Below the pieces are notes generated by a model, which was given only the letters and a program-made list of their open reading frames with translations, did no database searches and was not told where the DNA came from. A DNA stretch of 64,000 bases from Moniliella sp. 'wahieum' (lineage: Eukaryota; Basidiomycota; Moniliellomycetes; Moniliellales; Moniliellaceae). The stretch is from the NCBI GenBank assembly GCA_003971905.1, contig RSEE01000144.1:62001-126000 (forward strand), read 5' to 3'. Of the stretch, positions 49,078 through 58,875 are shown one piece after another. The first letter of the stretch is position 1. Each line of letters opens with the position of its first letter. Both the position numbers and the translations under genes were made by a program.

Positions 49078-49092
49078 TTTTTAGCTTTTTTT
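49078..49092 (+). terminator. RNA polymerase III terminator
   Basis: TTTTT directly after the tRNA discriminator base, with a second run of seven Ts at 49086-49092. Confidence 0.8.
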
Positions 49093-50181
49093 GCTCGCCA
49101 AGTATTTTTTAGCCCTGTCGTTTTTGCAGCCACGTCGTTCGTTCATACATGAGCTGCATGAGCGTAACTACCGGGGCGAGGCGGGAATGCCGCATTCTCT
49201 GGCCTCTCCGGAACTTCTAGAGGGACGAGCCGACGATGAAGCACAGGTGCGGACCTATATGGTTGTGTAATGACCCGTACATCTCGCTCCCGGGCGAGGC
49301 CAAGAAACGCTGAAGCGGCATCACGCATTGTGTGATGTGCGCGTAAAATGTTTTTCTGACGTGGTGCCCCCAACGCCATGGGGACCACCATTTTGACCAC
49401 CATTTCCACTTGCTGCTCTCGTGAGCGCGTGAGCTCTTCTAGGGCATCAATAGCAGGTAGGGACCGAGGCCGAAGCTGGGCGTTTCATGTTATCTGTGAC
49501 ATGGTCAGCATCAGGATGCATAAACGGCTGTGGTGATGATCGATAATTATCAGCGCGGGGCACACAGATAAAGATACACGTACGTCCGGAGTCACCGCCT
49601 CTTTAGGGGTTTATTTTCAGTCGCAATGGCCACAGGGCTGTTTGGGGCACTTGGGTGCGCGGGCTCTGCTGCCTACTTGCACCGCCGCTGAGGGGGGGGC
49701 TGGGCTGGGCTGGGCCAGGCCTGTCGTTACGCGTTAGGGGCATGGGGCTACCGAACTTCTGCCCCATCGCAAAACGCCGATGGCAACAGTCGTTGGACGA
49801 GTGACGTTTGACACACGTCTCTTTGACAACGATCGGCGACCCGTCTCGTTTTAATGTTGTGGTTTTGTCGGGAGTGGGACGGTGCCCAGTAACGTTCACA
49901 GCGTGGCTCAGCGGCTCAGTGGCTCAGCACTCAGATACTACTCAACGTTGAAGCATCAAGCACAACGCTGCTTGAGGTGCAACCGTCCAGTGCGCTCAGG
50001 CTGCCGAACATGATTGACGTCCGACGTACGTTGTGGGGGTCAGAGCGTCTATAAAAACCTGCCTCTCTCAGCTTTCAAGACTCGGCGCGCATCCCTTCCC
50101 CACCCACTACCCACTATAACCTTTCCCAGCAGCCTACCGCCCTTACTGTCTCCCGCTATTCATCTATTGACCCCCAACGCG
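49093..50181. other. intergenic region between tRNA and small zinc-ribbon gene
   Basis: No supportable gene up to the small-gene promoter. A minus-strand frame of 88 codons at 49143-49409 shows nothing recognisable. Seen: a GGGCT tandem (about 49697-49717) and GGCTCAG repeats (about 49905-49935). A TATAAAAA box at 50050-50057 belongs to the next gene. Confidence 0.5.
50050..50057 (+). promoter_or_regulatory. TATA box of the 46-residue protein gene
   Basis: TATAAAAA about 130 bp before the ATG at 50182, with pyrimidine-rich sequence in between as in other leaders of this window. Confidence 0.6.
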
Positions 50182-50404
50182 ATGCACTCGACTTCCCGTT
50201 GCTCCCCTGTTAACGTACGCCCATCGCCCTCTGCTTCGCTCTAGTAGGCGCGGCATGTGCGGTTGAACAAGTACTAAAATCCCTCGTTCTGGCCAGATGG
50301 CTGCCCCACTGGCCTGCCACGGCTGCAGCTTCAACTTTGGCTCCAACCTGGAGCGGAAAATGTGGCAATGCATGCGGTGCGGTCACCTTCACTACGACCA
50401 ATAA
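50182..50404 (+). CDS. 46-residue zinc-ribbon-like small protein, two exons
   Basis: Unrecognised. Exon 1 (50182-50214) encodes MHSTSRCSPVN. An intron at 50215-50296 (GTACGC...GTACTAAAAT...GGCCAG, 82 bp) ends just before ATGGCTGCC. Exon 2 encodes MAAPLACHGCSFNFGSNLER then KMWQCMRCGHLHYDQ, stop at 50402-50404. Two CX2C pairs (CHGC and CMRC) 14 residues apart form a treble-clef or ribbon-type zinc site. A good TATA box lies upstream and splice signals are consensus, including a CTAAA branch. The phase is zero, so translation could start in either exon (46 or 35 residues). It lies between ERG9 and HMGR. No function can be assigned. Confidence 0.5.
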
Positions 50405-50941
50405 GCCCTTGTGGCTTTGCTTACCGCATTCGTTGCAGATGTCTTTGTGCGTGTATGGGTATTACGCATGAGGCTCATTGACTCATCAACGCCCGCCTTG
50501 GCCAAGCTGCACCTGCCCCCTGGTCGTGGGCGTGTAGTTTTGCCGGCCAGCGTAGGACGCCTTTTTGTGCTGTGCACAACTGCCCCCCACGTCCCAAAAA
50601 CCTCCCCGATGTACTTTGGTTGGCTCTGATAAGGTTCCACCACTAATCGTACCTCGTTATGACTAGTCTGGAGGTCATCGTAGTTCGCTTTTGTTCCCCA
50701 TCATATTTCCCAACAGGTGGCAGAGGCAAACGGTCGGTAGCCTCAGATCCTTGACAGGATACGGTCCATGGGAGTATGCAGAGATGAATTGCATGGGTCG
50801 AGCCCCTGCCTCGCCCATACAGAGCGGGCAGGGACGGTATCAGACAAAATGGAGCAGACAAAAGGGAGCTTGTACGAAGAGCAATGGTGACGGCCGCCCA
50901 GGAGGCGAGGCGCAACAGAACAGAATGTTGCGCACCTAGAT
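50405..50941. other. convergent 3' region, small gene / HMG-CoA reductase
   Basis: 540 bp between convergent stops with no recognisable coding sequence. Confidence 0.45.
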
Positions 50942-53900
50942 TTACCGGCCCGATCCCTTCGCCTTGGTCATACGAATACTGGGCGCGACCAAGGGTGTCA
51001 TCGTCGCCGCAATTCGACCTGGGTTGGGACTTACATGGCCCGGCGTGGGCGCAGCGGAAGCAGGGGTGGAGCGATTGTGAGCCATGTGGGCCTTGATCAG
51101 ATGTCCGGCCGCGAGGGCTGACATGAGCGATAGTTCCCCTGCCATCACCGCGGAGGCAATGATGGCGGCGAGCCGTTGAGCGTTGGCGCCTGGCGTGGAA
51201 GGGTGCGGCCCAGCAATGCCCAGCAGCTCGAGCATCGACCTGTGGGTCCAGCACCGTCCCCCCGCCCACCGTTCCCACTTCGATGGAGGGCATGGAAACC
51301 GAGATGCGCAAGTCCCCTCGGGCGTGGCCTCCATCAAGGTCATGCAGTTGCTCGACTCGACGTTCTGCGCAGGATCTTGCCCCGTGGCAAGGTAGATGGC
51401 AGTAAGAATGTTGGCGGCATGGGCATTGAAGCCGCCAATGGAGCCGGCCATGGCCGAGCCAATCAAGTTCTTCTTCAGGTTCAAATCCACCAAAGCGGCA
51501 ACCGAGGTCTTGAGCACCGAGCTCACCACTTTGTTGGGTACCACCGCTTCGGCCACCACCGATTTGCCCCGACCTTCAATCCAATTGATCGCAGCGGGCT
51601 TCTTGTCCGTACAGTAGTTACCCGATAGGGCCAGAACCTTCATGGAGGGGAAGTGCTCGGTGGCCATCAATGTCAGCGCACGCTCAACCCCTTGGAAATC
51701 ATGTTCATGCCCATCGCATCCCCCGTCGAGGTGGCAAAGCGAATAAACAGGGTTCGACCCGCTAGCGCGGTGCGCAAACTGGCCAGTCGGGCAAAGCGGG
51801 AAGTCGAGTCAAAGGCAGCCTTGATCGTCGCCGCACCAGTGGTGGAATCGATCCATCTCTTAGCCTGCGCCGCTTCGGCCGCAGTGGGGAAATCGACGGC
51901 GGGGCCGCGCGTCATGGCGTCTTGCGTCAACACGGTTGTCACGCCCCCTCCCGCATTCAGCGCCTTGCACCCACGCGAAGTGGATGCAACCAGAGTACCT
52001 TCCGTCGTGGCCATCGGGATTGGCGTAAGTTGGCCGTCAATGGTAAGAGGACCCGCAATGCCGAGCGGCAAAGGAAGGTAGCCCACAACATTTTCACAGC
52101 ATGCGCCCATCACTTGCGCATAGTTATAGTTCTTAAATGGCAACTTGCCCGTCTCCAGCGTTTTGGTCAAGCTGGCACGCGAAACAAGCGCACGGCGGAC
52201 ACGAACAGCACGCTCGGGGTCTTGAAGTACCTTCTCCAACGCGTAAGCAGGAATCTTTCCCCGCTGGGCAAGTAACACTACTTCCTCGTCCGCAAGGTAG
52301 AGCACACCGGCGCCATTGTCGTACACCTCCAATACTTCCTCGAACGAACGGATCTGCGAAGCGTCCACGCCCGCCGTGGGAGGTGTAGGATCTTCTCCCT
52401 CCGGCACAATCAGCGCAGGGGGGCGGCATAAATGTCACCGTGGGAGCGGAGGGCGGGAAGGGTTGGCATTGGATGAGTTGGAACGGGACGATTTGGCGAT
52501 GCGGGACTCGGCTTCATCCAAATGAGCCCAGCATACGAGCAGCGGCAAAAGCAGCGGCACCCATAGCGTTACCTCGGGCAATAGCTGCGTTGCCTTGAGC
52601 AATGCCTCGGAGCAGGTACGCGTTGAGAAAGATGCTCACTGCCATCGCGATCGAAAGCCACTTGGAAATAAGAGGGTCACCAACAATTGAGGTCCATTCA
52701 GTCATCAGGCTACCCAAGACCTCTAGCGACTGGTGGCGCGAAAGCAAGCCTGTCGATCCGCGCGAGCTGTTAGTCGAGAAGGAAGGATGAACTGAATGAG
52801 TTGCCGAGGACGATGAGGCGATCGACACTGACGTCAGGGAGGGGAATTGCTGCTCATATGCCTCGGCCAATGTCTTGGCAAGTTCAGCTTTCTCGTCCGA
52901 CACCTGGTTGGTCAGGAGTAATCGATCACCGAAAGGAAAACCGGGTCATGGATCTGCAAGCGGGCGCCAGTGGGATGGGAACGAGCAAACCGCTCGAGCG
53001 CTGGCGCAAGTGCCGGCGAGGAAGGGGTTAAGGACAAGTTGAACTGTGTCGCTGACGGAAGTAGCTGGTACGGATCGTTCACGGTAGCGCTCGGGGACGA
53101 AGGTAGAGGCAACTTCGGACGTGGCAGCACGCAAGTAGCGAGTGCGAGAAGCCTGCGTTGTCATGGTACCAAGTAGGTTGAGGCTGTGTAGCGTGATGAA
53201 GGAAGCAATCAACAAGATTTTGAGCCGGCCCACGGGTTATTTTTAGAGTTGGAGCCAACCAGGCGGTGCCAGAGCCCACGGACCCGACGGGACCGAGAAT
53301 GCTGCCGGTGACGCAGCTGGGCTGACAGCCCAGCCAAAGGAGGGGCAGCATAGTTGAAGGAGTGATCGAGATGGAAGATACACGACTGCTTACTGCGCTA
53401 TCGGCACCCTTGATTGTAGGGGTAACCGAGCCGGACGTCGTAGCGCTTGCTACGCCGCCGCTGGTGGGCGCGGCTTCCTTGTTAACGGCCGATGCGGCTG
53501 GGAGGGAAGCGTGGCGGCGCTTACGCAAGATCCGGATCCGCAGTACCTCAACAATAACGGTCAGGATGCCAGTGTAAAACGTGTGGAGAAGAATGGCATC
53601 GAAGAACAGGATCAGTGCCGCGAGCTGGCAAAATTCATGCAGGCCACTAGGAGCAATGCACGAGCCCGCAAGCAGCAAGGCCAACTCGATCGCATAGTCA
53701 CGAACGATTTCTTGGCCAACACTGTCATATGCACCCACCAACACGTCACGGGCAGCCAGCGGACGGGGAAGCTCCCACTCGAGATCGGGATTTTCGCGCA
53801 AGCGGGCAGTGAGGGCCCGAACAAAGGCATCCTCATTCGACTTGGGTGTATCGGCGGAGTTCCCATTGAGGGCCGGCTTTCCCTCGCTAGCTCCTACCGA

Positions 53901-54995
53901 ACGCGAAGGTGGCTTCAGAACATCTAGAAGAACGTTGGGACCTCGTGCAGGTGGGACGATGGAGCAAAAGCGGGGTGAGTGAAGACAGCCTTGGTCAATT
54001 TATAGTGTTTGTCAAACCCGACAGTCACGACCAAAAATGGGAGAGCTTCGCTCAGTGGGACTGGGTCGATGTGCACACCAAGGTAGTGGGCCGAGACGAG
54101 AGCAAAAATAAATGCACAAGTGCACGAAATCAAAACCGATGCACCTGAACAATACCGGAACGTTAGTCAGCTCGCCGACGAGGCGGAGACAGAGAAGAGG
54201 GCAACGTACCAAGCCAGAAGTGGAAGCCAAAGCGGCGCATCGATAAGAAAAGATTGACAAAGGTGGCATGCATAAAGATGTAGACACAAAGCATGAGAAA
54301 GATATCGGCAGAATCGGCGGCTCGGATCAGGTGGCCAAAGCGAGCGAAGAGAGCGCGAGAGGCGTAAGCGACCAAGCGAATCGAGTCAGCCTGGACTGTT
54401 ACGGCCGATGAGCGAAGCTGCTGCAGGGTGCGCCCTGCGCGTGTCCATGTAGTAGGGGACATTGCAGGGACAATGCGCCAGGTGTCGAAGGGAAGTGATA
54501 CGTTGGACGGGGTAGCGAGCTGCTGCAGAAGCTCCGTTTCTTGAGCAGAGTCGGCCGAGGCAAACGAGGGGGTCCAAGCCACCACAGGGGGGCTACCCGG
54601 CAGGACATAGGGCGTAGACAGGGAAGGCGCGGAAGGATGTTGGGCAGCGAACGACTGGGCGAGTTGAAGAAGGCTGGGTGCTGGAGCCTGCTGGGGCAGG
54701 GTGCCGATCGTGTCGACCCAGAAGACAGGACGCACCGCAGCGTCCGCAGAGGCGCTGGCGCCAGCACGTGACCAGCCAGAGGCCGAGTGTGTCCACACAG
54801 TGGGTGGCGCGAAGGAGGGGGCGGGCAGGCCGGCGGAGGCAGCCACGGCGTCGATCCAATGGGAGCGCGACAAGGCGAAGAGGAGGGAGAAGTAGGCGAG
54901 TGTTGCGACGATGGCAACGACGACGATGCTCTCGATGGGGTGCGGGTGGCCTGCCGGAGCAGGGCACGCGTCACACGCACCACGGGCGACAGCAT
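50942..54995 (-). CDS. HMG1: HMG-CoA reductase with sterol-sensing domain
   Basis: Rate-limiting mevalonate-pathway enzyme of the ER membrane. The start [17 protein letters not shown] (54995) leads, after one slip, to [20 protein letters not shown], the first helix. A long lumenal loop follows, then helices and the sterol-sensing signature [20 protein letters not shown] (about 54000-54060). Intron at 54145-54209. Then further membrane segments, a Ser/Thr-rich linker (about 53340-53500) and the catalytic domain with [60 protein letters not shown] and [20 protein letters not shown]. The catalytic His lies near the C-terminus in [11 protein letters not shown]. It ends KAKGSGR. Several frame slips. 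The sterol-sensing domain implies sterol-regulated stability, as known for the family. ERG9 lies 2.7 kb downstream. Confidence 0.94.
54145..54209 (-). other. intron in HMG-CoA reductase
   Basis: Minus-strand donor GTACGT, branch-like CTGACTAACG, acceptor TGTTCAG; joins FHFWLG to [11 protein letters not shown] in the sterol-sensing domain. Length is 65 bp. Confidence 0.82.
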
Positions 54996-56287
54996 GAGAG
55001 ACGAAGCGCTCGAGGGCGACGGTGGATGCGGAGGCGAAGACCGCGACGAAAACGACGATGAAGACGCAAACGAAGACGAAGGAGATGGGCGATGGAGGGA
55101 CCTGTGGGCTGCGTTGGATGCAGATGGGCAGCGGTAGCTAGCTAGTGCACCCTGCCTGCCGATCACCAGGCCGCTCGGGGGCAGTGTAAGGGCGGAGCGG
55201 CTGCAGTGCTGCGTCACGCGTCACATGTCACATGTCACAGCAGACTGCAGCCGGCGCTTCGCTCCGGGTGGCGCGTGGCCGTGGCAACCGGGCGCAGCCA
55301 GGCGCCCGCCAGCCCATGCCACGTCTGCGCTCCCGCCGCAGCAGAGCGGCGCCACGCAGCCGTGTCTGCGCGGCTCCCCCACACTCGCCTCATGCTACCC
55401 CGCCCGTGTCCTGCCGGACGCTCCACATGCTGCACCAGAGCAGCGCCACCCTTCAGCTAAACCACGCTATATATGCCTGCCATCCATGTCCAGGCCAGCC
55501 CTCCTACACCCGGCGACAATCCACCCGCAACACCGTCTCTTTCTCGCAGGTGCGTCCACGCAGTGCTGCCGACGGCGAAATGATGCATCACGGGCTTTGA
55601 ACCAACATCGCCTTTGCTAGCCACAGCTCCTCTGCGTCCGGTCCACAGATCGTCGTTGACGCAGCAGTGCTCACCAAAAAGATAGAATGAGGTCCTGACA
55701 GGCGAAATAGATGAGTCAGTGCATGCGACGCTTGTGGGTAGTTGAGCTTTTCGGAACCTCCAGGCTACATCAGGCACAACACTATCTGCCCGATCCGTCC
55801 GTTACAGCCACGGTAAAAGAGCCAGAAGGAGACGTTGGGAGCTGGGACGGCTGGCTGCATCATCCAACTGGAGGATTCACCGGGAAGTGGGAGCAGCGAG
55901 CTGGTTTCCCTCCACCTCGTCCACAGGTGCCAGGCTACAAATCATACGCCACTATGGAACGAAAGTTGAGCGAAGCAGGCTGAGGTGCCCATGCGGGGAA
56001 GCCAGCCATGTGGAGGTTGTGATTGATATTGAGCGCCAATGGCAAATCACCGTGTGCGTAATTAATCACCGAGCCAGCATGGGAGGGGCATCAATATTCA
56101 CTAGGGTTGTTCCCTGGGCGCAATGCGATTTCCGCAGCGCCAGCACTGCCGCAGTTACTTTCGCAGTGTAGGCACGGCGCCGGTGTCCGACGCGGCTGCC
56201 CCGCCGAACGGCCGCTGGTGGCCGGGGGGGTGGCAGCTGGCAGCGTCGGTGACGGCCTCGCCACCAAGCAGCACCTTCTCCAACATC
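54996..56287. promoter_or_regulatory. HMGR / RPL4 divergent intergenic region
   Basis: 1.3 kb. Near the HMGR side: TCACGCGTCACATGTCACATGTCAC-like repeats at 55214-55238 (two tandem TCACATG units). TATATAT at 55468-55474 points rightward. TGATGCATCA lies at 55581-55590. The plus-strand frame at 55711-55983 is listed separately. RPL4 elements are not recognised. Confidence 0.5.
55711..55983 (+). CDS. possible 90-residue protein, unknown
   Basis: A single open frame with a non-shadow composition: WVVELFGTSRLHQAQHYLPD, GDVGSWDGWLHHPTGGFTGK-W, then GFPPPRPQVPGYKSYATMER, ending KLSEAG. The WDGWLHH block faintly recalls NDUFA12-type proteins (WHxWLHH), but the rest does not support that. A TATATAT box lies 240 bp upstream. 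It could be a terminal exon or a chance frame. Confidence 0.3.
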   Translation: MSQCMRRLWVVELFGTSRLHQAQHYLPDPSVTATVKEPEGDVGSWDGWLHHPTGGFTGKWEQRAGFPPPRPQVPGYKSYATMERKLSEAG

Positions 56288-57404
56288 ATGGCCTCGCGTG
56301 CGACTGTCAGTGTCCGCGCTGCTGACGGCAGTGCCAGCGGCGCAAGCCTGCCGCTGCCCGCCGTTCTCACCGCTCCGATCCGCTCCGACGTGGTGCAGAT
56401 TACACCCAGGTGGCCAAGAACAAGCGCCAACCCTACGCCGTTTCCACCAAGGCTGGCCACCAGACCTCGGCCGAGTCGTGGGGCACCGGCCGTGCTCTGG
56501 CCCGTATCCCTCGTGTGGGCGGCTCGGGCACCCACCGTGCTGGCCAGCTGCGTTCGGTAACATGGCCCGTGGCGGTCACATGTTCGCTCCCACCAAGGTG
56601 TGGCGCCGCTGGTGGGTGAAGACGAACCAGAACCAGAAGCGTGTTGCGACTGCTTCGGCTCTGGCTGCGACCGCCGTGCCGTCCCTCGTTCTCGCCCGCG
56701 GCCACCGCGTTGAGCAGGTTGCCGAGGTCCCCTCGTTGTCCCCACCGAGGTCGAGTCCTACTCGAAGACCAAGGAGGCGGTTGCCCTCCTCAAGGCGCTC
56801 AACGCCTACGACGATGTGCTCAAGGTGTCCAACTCGCGCAAGATCCGCTGGCCAGGGCAAGCTGCGCAACCGTCGTCACGTGCAGCGCCGCGGCCCCCTC
56901 GTTGTGTACAACGAGGACAAGGGCATCTACCGCGCTTTCCGCAACCTGCCCGGTGTGGAGCTCGTGTCGGTTCACCGCCTTAACCTCCTCCAGCTCGCGC
57001 CCGGTGGTCACCTTGGCCGCTTTGTGATCTGGACCGAGGCCGCCTTCAAGCAGCTCGACTCGATCTTTGGCACCTACGATGCTGCCTCGGCGCAGAAGAA
57101 GGGCTTCGTCCTTCCCCGCGCCAAGATTACCAACACGGACGTGTCGCGTCTGCTAGCTTCGGAGGAGATCCAGGCTGTGCTTCGTCCGGCTGGCCCCAAG
57201 GCGACCAAGCGCCCCTTCACCCAGAAGAAGAACCCGCTACGCAACAAGTTCGTCATGGACCGTCTTAACCCGTACGCCAAGGTGCAGCGCAAGATCGAGG
57301 CTGACGTCCGCGCCGCCAAGGCTGCTGGCACCTACAAGCCCGCTGCCAAGCCGGCCAAGCTGGCGCTCAACCCCAAGTTCCTTGAGTTCCTCCACGCTCC
57401 TTAA
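56288..57404 (+). CDS. RPL4: 60S ribosomal protein uL4 (RPL4)
   Basis: Large-subunit protein uL4, whose extended loop lines the exit tunnel. The start [20 protein letters not shown] is the family N-terminus. Then [80 protein letters not shown] and [20 protein letters not shown]. The C-terminal extension is Lys/Ala-rich and ends KFLEFLHAP. The frame slips near 56405, 56560, 56735 and 56845; the first three are cured by one added T, G or C in a short run. About 370 residues, usual for fungi. No intron is visible. Confidence 0.96.
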
Positions 57405-57817
57405 ATAGTCCCTGTGGTCTATTGATGCTCGTGGGGGGTGTCTCATGGAATGATGGGACAACCTGTGCCTCCCTTGTCTGTTGGATGATCGGCTGGCGCA
57501 CATGCCCATGGCCCTGGTGAGGCGATAATCAAGGCCTGAGCACATGCACATGCATATGTTGCACCCCCCCAAAATTGTCCCGACTTGGCTGTTCAGGGGC
57601 GTTGGCCACCCTTCTCTCGTGCCCATCCATAGACCCATACGTAACTTGCTGAGTGCGAGTGTTAGTGCAGCTTGAAGGAAGCTCGTCTAGGTGGCACACA
57701 GCCCTGGCCCATCCGGCACCATTACATAATAGCCCGTACTGTCTTACCGGTTACCGATGGATATTGGATTGTCTTGTTCTTCTGACCGGCAGCCCCACCT
57801 TCACTTCCATCACGGTC
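57405..57817. promoter_or_regulatory. intergenic region RPL4 / ATP23
   Basis: 413 bp between two genes on the plus strand; RPL4 3' end and ATP23 promoter. No distinct element is recognised. Confidence 0.4.
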
Positions 57818-58775
57818 ATGGCTTCGGCGTCCAACTTTGACACGTGGCGGGACGCCTGTATCGGTATATTACAGCGCCCATGCCGCTCCAAGCCCATCTC
57901 AGTACCCATCACCTCCCTCCCCACCATCCTCTCCCGCACCGATGTGGTCGAAACCAACACCAGTGATGCGCCGACCATGGCCACCCCGGAAGAGGTCGAG
58001 GACTGGAGCAAGCATGTCGAAACCGAAGAGGAGTTTCAGCGAAGAATCCAGGTAGAGAAGTGGGGCGCGTCCCTTTTGGCCAATAGTTCGTTTGTATCCG
58101 ATTGTGTTTGTGTTTTTCGTCTCATCCGTTCTGACTTGACGGCATGGGTGCTCCCGACTCGTCCCGCCCCCGCACTGCGCTGAAACCAAGCCCGATGATT
58201 CGTTTCATGACCAAGCATCTTGCCGTGATTGGTTGCAACCCATTGGATGAAGCCGATGTGTCCCCATCCGCCATGCCCAAGATTGCCGTCGGTCCGTGCC
58301 CACCCACAATTGCCGGTGGCTTTTCTCCCGCCCCCGAGGGGCATCCCCCAGTGAGAGCGGTATCTTGATCTGCAGCAACCGGATTCAGACGAAGAAAACC
58401 TCGAAGACACGCTGGCGCACGAAATGGTGCACTGGTGGGACAACTGTCGCTTCAAGGTGGACTGGTCCGATCTACGTCAGCATGCCTGCTCAGAAGTACG
58501 GGCGGCGTCCTTGTCGGGCGACTGTCGTTGGGGCCGAGAAATGCGTCGGTTACACTTTGGTGTGATGAAACAGCACCAAGAATGTGCACGTCGCCGCGCT
58601 GTGCTGTCGATCATGGGAAATCCGGCGTGCAAGGGCGAGGACCACGCCAAGGAAATTGTGAATGATGTCTTTCAAAGTTGCTTTAACGACACGCGGCCCT
58701 TTGAGGAGGTTCGTTCCACCCTGACATTGGCTCTTCCTCTCTGTACTGACCACCGCGTTTGCCTAGATCTACTGA
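57818..58775 (+). CDS. ATP23: ATP23 mitochondrial inner-membrane protease (M76)
   Basis: Metalloprotease and chaperone of the mitochondrial intermembrane space that processes and assembles Atp6 of ATP synthase. The start [20 protein letters not shown] leads a variable N-terminus. Core: [50 protein letters not shown] with the zinc motif HEMVH, then [39 protein letters not shown] and [20 protein letters not shown]. The conserved Cys set fits oxidative import. Intron 1 lies roughly at 58086-58191 (its junction needs a one-base correction). Intron 2 at 58709-58766 leaves a final exon coding only I-Y-stop ([12 protein letters not shown]). The frame slips near 58350. It is convergent with the coiled-coil gene, 100 bp apart. 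Confidence 0.9.
58709..58766 (+). other. intron 2 of ATP23, before a 9-nt terminal coding exon
   Basis: Donor GTTCGT after FEE, acceptor TGCCTAG, then ATCTACTGA (I-Y-stop). The ending FEEIY is that of the family. Length is 58 bp. Confidence 0.8.
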
Positions 58776-58875
58776 ACGCGTGTCTGCTATACCATCCCAT
58801 CTACACTGTTCGAGAGTCAAGACTAATACAAAAGGTATCGACCCTACACGATACAACAACCGAAACCAACAGACC

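Noticed and set aside
49143-49409. 88-codon minus-strand frame next to the tRNA
   Set aside because: No motif, no promoter signal; Arg/Ala/Pro composition as in chance frames.
55711-55983. Assignment as a complex I NDUFA12-type subunit
   Set aside because: Only a WxxWLHH-like block fits; the rest of the family pattern is missing.
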